A DNA stretch of 64,000 nt, taken from contig CBDBBV010000002.1 in NCBI GenBank assembly GCA_965203265.1, positions 1,426,001 through 1,490,000 on the forward strand, given 5' to 3'. Below the pieces are notes generated by a model. The model was not told the DNA's origin. It saw only the letters and a program-made list of their open reading frames with translations, and made no database searches. Shown piece by piece: positions 25,267-34,241 of this stretch. Position numbers and translations under genes: made by a program. Each line of letters starts with the position of its first letter. The first letter of the stretch is position 1. Origin of the DNA: JAHRAW01 sp965203265. GTDB taxonomy: Bacteria > Pseudomonadota > Gammaproteobacteria > Arenicellales > Poriferihabitantaceae.

Positions 25267-28200
25267 ATCTCATCGGCACCGCCATCAATCGGCCCATCGC
25301 GGTGATCGCCGCGGTGCTGATGGTGGTGTTGTTCGGGCTGGTGGCGTTGCGAGCCATCCCCATTCAACTGGCGCCGGATGTGAACGAGCCGGTTATCAGC
25401 GTGACCACCGAGTGGCCCGGCGCGGCACCGGCGGAGGTCGAGCGGGAGATCATCAATCGGCAGGAGGAAAAACTGGCCGGTTTGGAGGGGCTGAACGGCA
25501 TCATCGGGCAGGCCGAGCAGGGGCGCGGGCGCATCGTGCTGAAATTCAAGATCGGCACGAATATGGAGCGCGCCCTGCTGTTGGTGGCCAATCGGCTTGA
25601 TCGGGTGACGCGCTATCCGGACGAGGCGGAGCAGCCGACTCTGGACACCGCCGGCAACGATGACGATGCCATCGCTTGGTTCATCATCAATCAAGTGGAG
25701 GACAATGAGCGGCCGATTCACGAATTCGGCGATTTCGTCTCCGATGTCATCAAGGAGCGCATCGAGCGCGTGCCCGGAGTGGGTCGGGTGAATGTGTATG
25801 GCAGTAGCGAGCGGGAGATTCACGTGGTGATCGATCCGCAATCGCTGGCGCGCTATCGGCTGACCGTCAGCCGGCTGCTCGAGGCTCTGCGAAACGCCAA
25901 TATCTCTCTCGGCGCCGGCGATATAGACGAGGGCAAGCGCCGTTATGTGGTGCGCACCGAGGGGGAGCTGAACGATCTCGACACCATCCGCCAAGTGCTG
26001 TTGCGTGGCCACGGCGACAGCGCCAACGGCGGGCGGGTGACGATCGGCGATATTGCCGATGTGCGGTTCGGCTACAAGGAACCGAGCGCCACCATCCGCC
26101 TCATGGGTCGCCCGGCGTTGGCCTTCAACGCGACTCGGCAAACCGGCGCCAATGTGATCGAAACCATGGATGGAATTCGCGCGGCGGTGGACGAGCTGAA
26201 TCTCGCCGCCGTGCCCGCCGCCGGACTCAGCCTGAAGCAGGTCTATGACGAAACCGTGTACATCAATTCGGCGATCGCGCTGGTGCAGCAAAACATCTGG
26301 GTGGGCGGCGCTCTCGCCGCGCTCATTTTGCTGCTGTTTCTGCGCTCGTTCCGCGCCACCGTGGTGATCTCGCTGGCGATTCCGGTTTCCGTGATCGGCG
26401 CCTTCGTCGCCATGGCCGCCCTCGGTCGCTCCATCAATGTGATCTCGCTGGCCGGGCTGGCGTTCGCCGTGGGCATGGTGGTGGACGCCGCCATCGTCGT
26501 GCTGGAAAACATCTACCGCCACAAGGAATCCGGCTACGCCAACGCCAAGGCCGCATATCGCGGGGCGCAACAGGTATGGGGCGCGGTGCTGGTGTCGGCG
26601 CTGACCACGATCATGGTGTTCATCCCCATCCTCGTCATGCAGCAGGAGGCCGGTCAGTTGTTCCGCGACATCGCCGTGGCCATTTCGGTCTCGGTGATGT
26701 TGTCGCTGCTGGTGTCCATAACGGTCATCCCCGCCTTGTCCAAGCGGATGCTGAGCGAGAACGGTGGGGGCGAGGGCGGAGACGGCGGGCGGGCGTTGCG
26801 GCGAATGCGACTGCCCGGAATCGATCGGCTGGCGCAACGCTTCGTCGGCGCCGTGGCCGGATTCACCGACGGCGTGGTGCGCAGCAAGGCGCTGGCATTC
26901 CTCATCGCCACGGTGGTCACCGTGGCCGCCTCCGCCGGCGCATGGCATTTGTTGCCGAAACTCGAATATCTGCCGGAGGGCAACCGCAACCTGCTGTTCG
27001 GCGTCATCATCCCCCCGCCCGGCTACAACCTAGACGCCACCACCCGCATCGCCGAGGGCATCGAAGACGAAACCCGCCATCTGTGGGCCCTCGGCGAAAA
27101 TCGGGATCAGGCCGCGCCGGATGAGCCGCCGAAAATCGAGCGTTTCTTCTTCGTCGCCACCCGCGCCCGCACCTTCCTCGGCGCCGTGGCGCTGACGCCG
27201 GAGCGGGTGGCGGAGCTCAAGCCGATTCTGAGCGAGCCGGTATTCCGCGAGCCGGGCACCTTCGGCTTCATCTCCCAACCGTCCATCTTCGGCCGCGGCG
27301 GCGGAGACGGGCGCAATATCGAGCTGGATGTGTCCGGGCCGGAGCTGGATGTGGTTCTGCAAGTGGCCAATCGCGCCTTCGGCAAAGTAGTCGAATTGTT
27401 CCCGCGAGATCAGGGCAACGAATGGCGCCCGCGCCCCGGTTTGGAATTGGGGGCGCCGGAAGTGCGCATAACCCCCCACCGCCTGCGCCTGAGCGACAGC
27501 GGCATAACCGCGCTGGAGCTGGCGCGCACCATAGACGCCTTCAACGACGGCCTGCGCGCCGCCCAGTCCACGGTGGACGGCAAACTCATGGACATCGTGC
27601 TCAAGGGGCGCAGCCAGTCCATCGACCGCACGCAGGGCATCGGCAGTTTGCCCATCGTCACCGCCGACAACCGCGTCATACCGGTATCCTCCATCGCCGA
27701 CACCGAACTCACCGCCGGCCCCACCGAGATTCGCCACCGCGAGCGATTTCGCACCATCACGCTGGCAATCAGGCCCGATCCGACCGTGCCGCTGGAGTCG
27801 GCCATCGACAGCATTCGCGAAAACGTGATCGCCGAGATGCAAGCCGAGGGCCTGCCGGAGGGCGTGCGCCTGCGCCTCTCCGGCACCGCCGACAAACTGC
27901 AGGAAACCAGCAACGCCATGGCGGCCAATCTGGTGCTTTCCCTGATCATCGTGTTCTTGGTGATGGCGGTGCTGTTCGAGAGTTTCGTCTATCCCCTCAT
28001 CATCCTGCTGTCGGTACCGGTGGCGGCAGCCGGCGGGGTTGCCGGGCTGGCCGTGCTCAACCTGTACACCTATCAACCGCTGGATATGCTCACCATGCTC
28101 GGCTTCGTAATCCTCATCGGCATCGTGGTCAACAACGCCATCCTACTGGTTCACCAAACCCTACACCACATCCGCCAAGACAACCTGCCCACCGACGAAG

Positions 28201-28439
28201 CCATCCGATTGGCCACGCGCAACCGAATTCGCCCGATATTCATGTCTACACTGACCTCGGTGTTCGGTATGTTGCCGCTGGTGTTGTTTCCTGGGGCCGG
28301 GTCGGAGCTGTATCGGGGGTTGGGATCGGTGGTGGTTGGTGGGTTGAGTTTGTCGGCGATTATTACGCTGCTGATTGTGCCGCCGATGATGTCGTTGTTG
28401 GTGGCGCCGTTGGAGGGGCGGAGGGGAGATCGAAGGTAA
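25263..28439 (+). CDS. RND-family efflux pump (AcrB/MexF-like)
   Basis: 1,058 residues, the normal length for hydrophobe/amphiphile efflux RND pumps. The start is an ATGA overlap with the adaptor. An N-terminal helix (AINRPIAVIAAVLMVVLFGLVAL) is followed by a large periplasmic loop, then helices with AFAVGMVVDAAIVVLENIYRH, in which the proton-relay aspartate lies. The second half repeats the layout, ending with LGFVILIGIVVNNAILLVHQ and FGMLPLVLFPGAGSELYRGLG. It probably exports toxic compounds from the periplasm or inner membrane using proton motive force. Its stop is 2 bases from the convergent restriction gene. Confidence 0.94.
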   Translation: MNLIGTAINRPIAVIAAVLMVVLFGLVALRAIPIQLAPDVNEPVISVTTEWPGAAPAEVEREIINRQEEKLAGLEGLNGIIGQAEQGRGRIVLKFKIGTNMERALLLVANRLDRVTRYPDEAEQPTLDTAGNDDDAIAWFIINQVEDNERPIHEFGDFVSDVIKERIERVPGVGRVNVYGSSEREIHVVIDPQSLARYRLTVSRLLEALRNANISLGAGDIDEGKRRYVVRTEGELNDLDTIRQVLLRGHGDSANGGRVTIGDIADVRFGYKEPSATIRLMGRPALAFNATRQTGANVIETMDGIRAAVDELNLAAVPAAGLSLKQVYDETVYINSAIALVQQNIWVGGALAALILLLFLRSFRATVVISLAIPVSVIGAFVAMAALGRSINVISLAGLAFAVGMVVDAAIVVLENIYRHKESGYANAKAAYRGAQQVWGAVLVSALTTIMVFIPILVMQQEAGQLFRDIAVAISVSVMLSLLVSITVIPALSKRMLSENGGGEGGDGGRALRRMRLPGIDRLAQRFVGAVAGFTDGVVRSKALAFLIATVVTVAASAGAWHLLPKLEYLPEGNRNLLFGVIIPPPGYNLDATTRIAEGIEDETRHLWALGENRDQAAPDEPPKIERFFFVATRARTFLGAVALTPERVAELKPILSEPVFREPGTFGFISQPSIFGRGGGDGRNIELDVSGPELDVVLQVANRAFGKVVELFPRDQGNEWRPRPGLELGAPEVRITPHRLRLSDSGITALELARTIDAFNDGLRAAQSTVDGKLMDIVLKGRSQSIDRTQGIGSLPIVTADNRVIPVSSIADTELTAGPTEIRHRERFRTITLAIRPDPTVPLESAIDSIRENVIAEMQAEGLPEGVRLRLSGTADKLQETSNAMAANLVLSLIIVFLVMAVLFESFVYPLIILLSVPVAAAGGVAGLAVLNLYTYQPLDMLTMLGFVILIGIVVNNAILLVHQTLHHIRQDNLPTDEAIRLATRNRIRPIFMSTLTSVFGMLPLVLFPGAGSELYRGLGSVVVGGLSLSAIITLLIVPPMMSLLVAPLEGRRGDRR

Positions 28440-28441
28440 CT

Positions 28442-29227
28442 CTATTTTATTTCTGTTATTTTCTCATACAAATCTGGCAGAGTACCTTGGCGTAATCTGA
28501 ATTTCGTACCATGATTGTGACGTGTCCGCGCATCGAAATCGATCAAAATAGAATCATTTTCTATTCCTGAGATGAATTTTTTAATGCTTAATTTCTCAAG
28601 CATTAAAATCTCATTGTAATGAAAATATATTTTTCCATCGACTCTCTTTACATCAGCCCTTACATAAAAACAATTATGAAGTTTAGTACCAGCTTTGTGA
28701 AATAAATCATCAAACCCCCAGTAGGGTTGAGGGTCAAGTTCGTCGAGTCCAATTTTTGCTTCAACTTCTCCAAGCCATTCATCATGGATGCTTGACACTG
28801 CACGGGCATCAAATGAAACGAGTACTTTATTGTTTATTTTATCGATTTCTACCCCAAAACCCCGATCGCTTCTTTTATGCACGCCGATTGTTTGCCTGAA
28901 GCTCATTTCATTTTCCGGATATCTACTACCCGCCTGTCTATGTGGCCACCCATACTTGGGAAGCAGAATCTGAGGAACGAACTTAAACGCTTTAGGAGAA
29001 GGCTCTAAATGAAAAAGAGTGGTGAGAGAAGATGTATTTTTTCTCTGACACTTCAACTCCCATTCAGCCGCGTTCGGAATAGGCAGATTGTTTTCTTCAA
29101 TACCGAGCAAATCTTCAAGCGTATTGCCAACACCACCGTCATTTCTCGGCCTTCTGTTTTCTATCCACCCCATATCCTTGATTTTTTTGAGTTCATCAAT
29201 CAACTGGTTTTTCTCGATAATTTTCAT
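28442..29227 (-). CDS. MvaI/BcnI-like type II restriction endonuclease
   Basis: 261 residues. GGVGNTLEDLLGIEENNLPIPN followed by AEWELKCQR (E57-x-K59) matches the conserved catalytic region of the MvaI/BcnI restriction family, whose founding enzymes cut CCWGG and CCSGG. A C-terminal region rich in basic residues (DFDARTRHNHGTKFRLRQG) may contact DNA. The gene is 13 bases downstream of a methyltransferase gene in the same direction, so this is a complete R-M unit. It is strongly AT-rich compared with the RND genes beside it, a sign of transfer. The recognition site is inferred only by family. Confidence 0.85.
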   Translation of the reverse strand: MKIIEKNQLIDELKKIKDMGWIENRRPRNDGGVGNTLEDLLGIEENNLPIPNAAEWELKCQRKNTSSLTTLFHLEPSPKAFKFVPQILLPKYGWPHRQAGSRYPENEMSFRQTIGVHKRSDRGFGVEIDKINNKVLVSFDARAVSSIHDEWLGEVEAKIGLDELDPQPYWGFDDLFHKAGTKLHNCFYVRADVKRVDGKIYFHYNEILMLEKLSIKKFISGIENDSILIDFDARTRHNHGTKFRLRQGTLPDLYEKITEIK

Positions 29228-29240
29228 GTTCTCCTCTCGA

Positions 29241-30143
29241 TCAAGTTGCAGGTTTCCAAAAATCCAAAAGGTATTCGAATGTAGTTCCCATGGTTATGTA
29301 ATTGCTTGGCCAACCAAAAATACCGATTTTGTTTACAATATTTCTTCTATCCCAGATAATTGTATTACGTAATTCATAGCCTCGTTTTCTTAACTCTTCA
29401 ATAAGAGAAACATGAAGGGTGATCCTTTGATTGTTCCACCACATGTCCGGTATATTAATAACACAATGCCCCTTTTTTTTGAGAAGCGGCAGTAAGTCTT
29501 CATAAATATCCCCCATGGCAACAGTCCATTTTTCAATTTCGTACGTCCCCAAGTCTCTTTCATCTTGAGAATACTGCTCAACTTTTAGGTATTGCTCATT
29601 TTTTCTGTCTCTTCTAGATTTATTCTTTCTTTTTCTGTTAAGAAGATTGGAATAAGGTGGAGATGTCCATATTAGACTGACTTTTTCCTCGTCTAAATAT
29701 TCCTTGATATTTCTTGCATCATTTTGTATAGCTAGCTGACGGGATTTATCAAAAATATTCTGATTGTTCAATCTGGAATTACAAAGCTTGATGTATTCCT
29801 CATTAAGATCAAAACCCACTGCATTTCTATTCATATCCCGCGCAGCAACGAGTGTTGTTCCACTCCCAACAAATGGATCTAACACAATTTCTCCTTCGTG
29901 GGAAAATAATCCTATTATTCTTCTTGCTAAAGATATAGGGAAAGTTGCAGGATGCAGATTTTTATTTCGAATATCTCTACTTTCATAAAAGAACTCCCAA
30001 ACTCCTAATTGAGATTTCAACCATTCTTTAGGAGTCATACAATTGATATGTGTTGGCTTACAACTACATGTCCTTCTATGGGGCAAACCAAGCTTCTTGC
30101 CTTGTTTGACATGGTTTTCTATAGCGATTTCTTCCATTTTCAT
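29241..30143 (-). CDS. DNA methyltransferase of the MvaI/BcnI-like R-M pair
   Basis: 300 residues. The SAM-binding motif DPFVGSGTT (89-97) precedes the catalytic TSPPY (160-164). The SPPY form is usual for N4-cytosine methyltransferases, which fits an MvaI/BcnI partner. A small cysteine cluster (RTCSC...INC, residues 26, 28 and 35) near the N-terminus may bind a metal. The start at 30143 has AGGAGG 5 bases upstream; a longer frame to 30218 lacks an RBS. AT-rich composition. It protects host DNA from the nuclease encoded downstream. Confidence 0.88.
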   Translation of the reverse strand: MKMEEIAIENHVKQGKKLGLPHRRTCSCKPTHINCMTPKEWLKSQLGVWEFFYESRDIRNKNLHPATFPISLARRIIGLFSHEGEIVLDPFVGSGTTLVAARDMNRNAVGFDLNEEYIKLCNSRLNNQNIFDKSRQLAIQNDARNIKEYLDEEKVSLIWTSPPYSNLLNRKRKNKSRRDRKNEQYLKVEQYSQDERDLGTYEIEKWTVAMGDIYEDLLPLLKKKGHCVINIPDMWWNNQRITLHVSLIEELRKRGYELRNTIIWDRRNIVNKIGIFGWPSNYITMGTTFEYLLDFWKPAT

Positions 30144-30470
30144 CGTTACCTCCTGTTCGTGATTCAGATTTTCAGACACTGTGATTTCTCGATCTGTAGC
30201 CAAAATTATTCCCCGCAAACTTCGTCCAGTTGCTGGCTAATATGGCCAAAACAGTAGCGGCGCACACCAGCCCAACGACCGAAATCGCATTGTGAAGACT
30301 ACAGCGACCGAAAGCAAAATTTTCAACCCGATCGCCCCACGTGAGCAACTCAACAAAACTCTGCAAGCGGGACTATACCAAATTTTCAACGAACAGTATG
30401 CAAAAATGCGGGGGTTGCCAAGACCTACAGGTACAATCCCCCTATATTTCACCACCTCACCACACTCCCC
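30144..30470. other. Gap between the R-M pair and the ggt-like gene
   Basis: About 330 bases without a supported gene. It contains upstream sequence for two divergent genes. No clear promoter or hairpin stood out beyond the RBS of the methyltransferase. Confidence 0.4.
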
Positions 30471-32069
30471 ATGCCCCCCCTAAATTTCACCCTCCCCTAC
30501 CCCAGCGCCCGCCCGCCAATCATGGCGCGCAACATGGTCGCCACCTCCCAACCGCTGGCAGTCCAAGCCGGAATCGCGGCATTGCGCGATGGCGGCAACG
30601 CGGTCGATGCCGCTCTGGCCGCCGCCATTGCGCTGACGGTGGTGGAGCCTACCGGTAACGGCATTGGTTCGGACGCCTTTTGTATCCTGTGGGACGGCGA
30701 GCGGCTGCATGGGTTGAACGCCTCCGGGCGGAGTCCGGCGGCGGTGGCGGCGGGGGATTTTTCGGGGTTGGCGGAGATGCCCGTGCGGGGGTGGGATTCG
30801 GTGACCGTGCCGGGGTGCGTGAGTGCTTGGGTGGAGATGTCGCGGCGTTTCGGGCGATTGCCTTTTGCCCGATTGTTCGATGACGCCATTCGCTATGCGC
30901 GCCACGGGTTTGCGGTTTCGCCGATCATCGCCGATGCTTGGGCGCAGGCGCCGGAGATTTTCGCTGGGCCGCCGGAATTCGCCGGATTCGCGCCGTTTCT
31001 GCCCGATGGTCGGGCGCCGACGGCTGGTCAGTTGTTCCGTTTCCCGGCGCAGGCGGAAACCCTCGAGTCGATCGCCGAGAGCAATGGTGAAGCGTTTTAT
31101 CGGGGCGAACTTGCGGAAAAAATTGTGGCGGCGGCGGCCTCGGCCGGGGCGAAATTGTCTCGGGCGGATCTGGCCGAGCATCGCTGCGATTGGGTCGATA
31201 CCATCTCCCACCGCTATGGCGAGGTCGAGCTGCACGAGATTCCCCCCAACGGTCAGGGCTTGGCGGCGCTCATCATGCTGGGCATAGTCGCGCACCACGA
31301 CATCACCCGCTATGCGCTGGATTCCGCCGATTTCTTTCACTTGCAGATTGAGGCGATGAAGCTGGCGTTGGCGGACGCGCGCCGCTATGTGGCCGATCCC
31401 GCGCATATCGAATTTCCGCCGCAGCGGCTGCTCGAAGCGGATTACCTCGAACGGCGCGCGGCGCTTGTGGACATGGGCAGAGCCGGCTGCCCCGGCCACG
31501 GCGCGCCCGGCGGCAGCGACACCGTCTATCTCGCCACCGCCGATGCGGACGGCATGATGGTCTCCTTCATCCAGAGCAATTTCATGGGCTTCGGCTCGGG
31601 CATCGTCATCCCCGAAACCGGCATCAGTTTGCAAAATCGGGGGGCGGGTTTCACGCTGGCCGAGGGCCATCCCAACCGAATTGCCGGCGGCAAGCGACCG
31701 TTCCACACCATCATCCCCGGATTCGCCATGAGGCAGGGGCGGCCGTTGATGAGTTTCGGCGTGATGGGCGGCCCCATGCAGCCGCAGGGACACGCCCAGA
31801 TGGTGATCCGGATTTGCGATTACGGCCAAAATCCCCAGAGTGCGAGCGATGCGCCGCGCTGGCAGGTGCTGGAGCACAATCGGGTGGCGTTGGAAGCCGG
31901 CATCGACCGGCGGGTGCAACCCGAATTGGCGCGGCGCGGCCATCGCCTGCACCTCGGCTCGATGGACAAGGACTTCGCCATGGGCGGCGCCCAGCTGATT
32001 CACATCGCCGACGACGGCTATATTGCCGGCTCCGACCACCGCAAGGACGGGATGGCCGCGGGTTTCTAG
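30471..32069 (+). CDS. Gamma-glutamyltranspeptidase-like Ntn hydrolase (YwrD-like)
   Basis: 532 residues. The opening LPYPSARPPIMARNMVATSQPLAVQAG and GGNAVDAALAAAIALTVVEP are typical of this family; there is no signal peptide, so it is probably cytoplasmic. The autoprocessing threonine should be in GGSDTVYLATADADG (about residue 350), giving large and small subunits. LSFGVMGGPMQPQGH and VALEAGIDRRV complete the small subunit. The start at 30471 is kept because the residues before MVATSQ match the family, despite a poor RBS. The substrate may be a gamma-glutamyl or acyl amide. Confidence 0.88.
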   Translation: MPPLNFTLPYPSARPPIMARNMVATSQPLAVQAGIAALRDGGNAVDAALAAAIALTVVEPTGNGIGSDAFCILWDGERLHGLNASGRSPAAVAAGDFSGLAEMPVRGWDSVTVPGCVSAWVEMSRRFGRLPFARLFDDAIRYARHGFAVSPIIADAWAQAPEIFAGPPEFAGFAPFLPDGRAPTAGQLFRFPAQAETLESIAESNGEAFYRGELAEKIVAAAASAGAKLSRADLAEHRCDWVDTISHRYGEVELHEIPPNGQGLAALIMLGIVAHHDITRYALDSADFFHLQIEAMKLALADARRYVADPAHIEFPPQRLLEADYLERRAALVDMGRAGCPGHGAPGGSDTVYLATADADGMMVSFIQSNFMGFGSGIVIPETGISLQNRGAGFTLAEGHPNRIAGGKRPFHTIIPGFAMRQGRPLMSFGVMGGPMQPQGHAQMVIRICDYGQNPQSASDAPRWQVLEHNRVALEAGIDRRVQPELARRGHRLHLGSMDKDFAMGGAQLIHIADDGYIAGSDHRKDGMAAGF

Positions 32070-32081
32070 CCCCCTTGAGCC

Positions 32082-32792
32082 GTGGGCAAGCGAGTGCGAA
32101 GGGGATTTTGGCGGACGCTCGGCGTGGTTTTGCTGCGCGCCGGGTTGATCGCCGTCGCTATCGCCCTGATCGCGATTGCCGGTTTGCGCTGGATCGATCC
32201 GCCCACCTCGTCGATCCTGCTGCAGGAGAATCTGTCCGGCAAGACGCCGCCCGCACATTGGGTATCCTTCGAGTGGCGTCCGTTGCAGCATATCTCGGCG
32301 CAAATGGCGGTGGCCGTCATCGCCGCCGAGGATCAGCGCTTTCTCCAGCACCACGGGCTGGATTTTGTCGAGCTGTCCAAGGTGCTGCGCGAAGGGGGCG
32401 GGCGTCCGCGCGGGGCGAGCACCATTACCCAGCAGGTCGCGAAAAACCTGTTCCTGTGGCGCGCGCGAAATTACCCGCGCAAGGTTCTCGAGGCCGGGCT
32501 GGCGGTCTTCATCGATTTCGTCTGGGGCAAGCGGCGGGTGCTGGAAATCTACCTGAACATCGCCCAATTCGGCCCGAATCTCTACGGCGTGGAAAACGCC
32601 AGCCGCCATTTCTTCGGCAAACCCGCCGCCCACCTAAACCGCCACGAAGCCGCGCGGCTGGCGGCGGTTCTGCCCAACCCGAACAGCCGCTCGGCGCGAT
32701 ACGCCAGCGAGAATGTGATGCGGCGCCAGCGGTGGATATTGGAGCAGATGGAAATTCTGGGCGGGGCGGGGTTGATCGAGGGGCTTGAGTAG
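32082..32792 (+). CDS. mtgA: Monofunctional peptidoglycan transglycosylase MtgA
   Basis: 236 residues with a GTG start. One N-terminal membrane helix (VVLLRAGLIAVAIALIAIAGL) anchors a GT51 domain: AVIAAEDQRFLQHHG carries the catalytic glutamate, followed by GASTITQQVAKNLFLW and KRRVLEIYLNIAQFGPNLYGVENASRHFFGK. It polymerises lipid II into glycan strands at the inner-membrane outer face and lacks a transpeptidase domain. It is 12 bases downstream of the ggt-like gene and probably co-transcribed with it. Confidence 0.94.
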   Translation: MGKRVRRGFWRTLGVVLLRAGLIAVAIALIAIAGLRWIDPPTSSILLQENLSGKTPPAHWVSFEWRPLQHISAQMAVAVIAAEDQRFLQHHGLDFVELSKVLREGGGRPRGASTITQQVAKNLFLWRARNYPRKVLEAGLAVFIDFVWGKRRVLEIYLNIAQFGPNLYGVENASRHFFGKPAAHLNRHEAARLAAVLPNPNSRSARYASENVMRRQRWILEQMEILGGAGLIEGLE

Positions 32793-32870
32793 GTGGCTTT
32801 TGGCGGAGGCGGAGCGGGGGCGGGGCAAGGCGCGAATCCGGTATTTTGGGGTTGCGCGGCGGATTTGTGG

Positions 32871-32876
32871 TATAAC
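32871..32876 (+). promoter_or_regulatory. Possible extended -10 for the TAXI binding-protein gene
   Basis: TGG-TATAAC lies 152 bases before the TAXI gene start in the 235-base gap after mtgA. No good -35 is visible; an extended -10 promoter is possible. Confidence 0.3.
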
Positions 32877-33027
32877 TGCACGGGCGACAAGCAAACGCTG
32901 GTGCATTCTCGGCTTTCTTTGGCCTTCGGGAGCGCTTCGGCGTAAGTACTACATTGCGGTTTCCGCCGATCGGCAAGACGGGAACAACGCGCAATCACAT
33001 TGGCATTTGCCGCTGGAGACAGTCATC

Positions 33028-34083
33028 ATGAAAAAATCGCTTACCATTGCAACACTCGCCGCCGGGCTGGCATTCGGCGGAATCCTCGCCACCTCGGCCA
33101 ACGCCCAGATGAGCGCCGACATTACCAAGCAAATTCTGCCGGCGCTCGGCGACATGTTGACCCCTCCGGTTCACGCCGCCGAACAAACCTTCGTGTCCAT
33201 CGGCACCGGCGGCGTAACCGGAGTCTACTACCCTACCGGCGGAGCCATCTGTCGGCTGGTGAACAAGAATCGCAAAGAGCATGGCATCCGTTGCTCGGTG
33301 GAATCGACCGGCGGCTCGGTGTACAACATCAACACCATCCGCGGCGGTGAGCTGGACATGGGTGTGGCGCAGTCGGATTGGCAGTATCACGCCTACCACG
33401 GCAGCGGCAAGGAGTCGTTCATCAAGGCCGGTCCCTTCAAGGAATTGCGCGCGGTGTTCTCGGTTCACCCCGAACCCATCAGCCTGCTCACGCGCACCGA
33501 CGCCGGCATCAACCACATCAATGATCTGGTCGGCCAGCGCGTCAACATCGGCAACCCCGGTTCCGGCACCGAAGCAACCTGGAACGTCGTGTGGGAAGCG
33601 CTCGGCCATAGCAACGATGACTTGAAACTAGCGGCGCAGATGAAAGCCGCCGAAACTTCACGTGCGCTGTGCGACAACAAGATCGATGCGTATTTCTACC
33701 CGGTGGGCAATCCGGCGGCGCTGAACAAGGAAGCCACCACGACCTGCGACGCCAAATTCGCCGAGGTGAGCGGTGCGGCAATCGACAAACTGGTCGCGGA
33801 TAATCCTTTCTACCGCCATGCCACCATCCCCGGCGGCATGTATCGAGGCAATCCCAACGACATCGCCACCTTCGGTGTGGCCGCGACCTTCGTTACTTCC
33901 AGTGCGGTGCCGGAAGATGTGATCTACGAAATCGTCAAGGCGGTCTTCGACAACTTCGAGGACTTCAAAAAACTCCATCCAGCCTTCCGCAACTTGCAGG
34001 AAAGCGAGATGATCGCCGATGCCCTATCTGCGCCCTTGCACGCCGGCGCGGTGCGGTATTACAAGGAACGCGGCTGGATGTAG
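33028..34083 (+). CDS. TAXI-family TRAP transporter solute-binding protein
   Basis: 351 residues. A signal peptide (MKKSLTIATLAAGLAFGGIL..., ending ANAQ) is followed by about 30 residues and then the TAXI family opening FVSIGTGGVTGVYYPTGGAICRLVN. Other family stretches are GGSVYNINTIRGGELDMGVAQSDWQYHAY and RVNIGNPGSGTEATW. It binds an organic substrate (often a dicarboxylate or amino acid, not predictable here) in the periplasm for the fused permease encoded next. GGAGA lies 8 bases before the ATG. Two possible signal-cleavage regions exist (after ANA at 26 and after VHA near 50). Confidence 0.93.
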   Translation: MKKSLTIATLAAGLAFGGILATSANAQMSADITKQILPALGDMLTPPVHAAEQTFVSIGTGGVTGVYYPTGGAICRLVNKNRKEHGIRCSVESTGGSVYNINTIRGGELDMGVAQSDWQYHAYHGSGKESFIKAGPFKELRAVFSVHPEPISLLTRTDAGINHINDLVGQRVNIGNPGSGTEATWNVVWEALGHSNDDLKLAAQMKAAETSRALCDNKIDAYFYPVGNPAALNKEATTTCDAKFAEVSGAAIDKLVADNPFYRHATIPGGMYRGNPNDIATFGVAATFVTSSAVPEDVIYEIVKAVFDNFEDFKKLHPAFRNLQESEMIADALSAPLHAGAVRYYKERGWM

Positions 34084-34099
34084 GCAAGATGGTGTATTG

Positions 34100-34133
34100 G
34101 GGGCCGTAGCCGGGGGGCTCGGCCCCATTTTTT
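34100..34133 (+). terminator. Intrinsic terminator between TAXI binding protein and permease
   Basis: Stem GGGGCCG (34100-34106) / CGGCCCC (34120-34126), with an inner AGCC/GGCT pairing, is followed by ATTTTTT (34127-34133). It lies 17 bases after the binding-protein stop and before the permease gene, where partial termination would give more binding protein than permease. Confidence 0.75.
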
Positions 34134-34241
34134 CGTAGGACAATTCGCACGCTCTGCCCACGCCCACGCCACCGCCGGATACCGATATTTGCAGTGGGAG
34201 TGGGCGAAAATTCATCCAACCATGCCATCATCGGGGCTACG

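Noticed and set aside
25221..26948. 575-codon minus-strand ORF, His- and Gly-rich
   Set aside because: Antisense to the RND pump; composition reflects the mirror frame of a GC-rich gene.
30480..32633. 717-codon minus-strand ORF
   Set aside because: Runs antisense through both the ggt-like gene and mtgA; no domain pattern.
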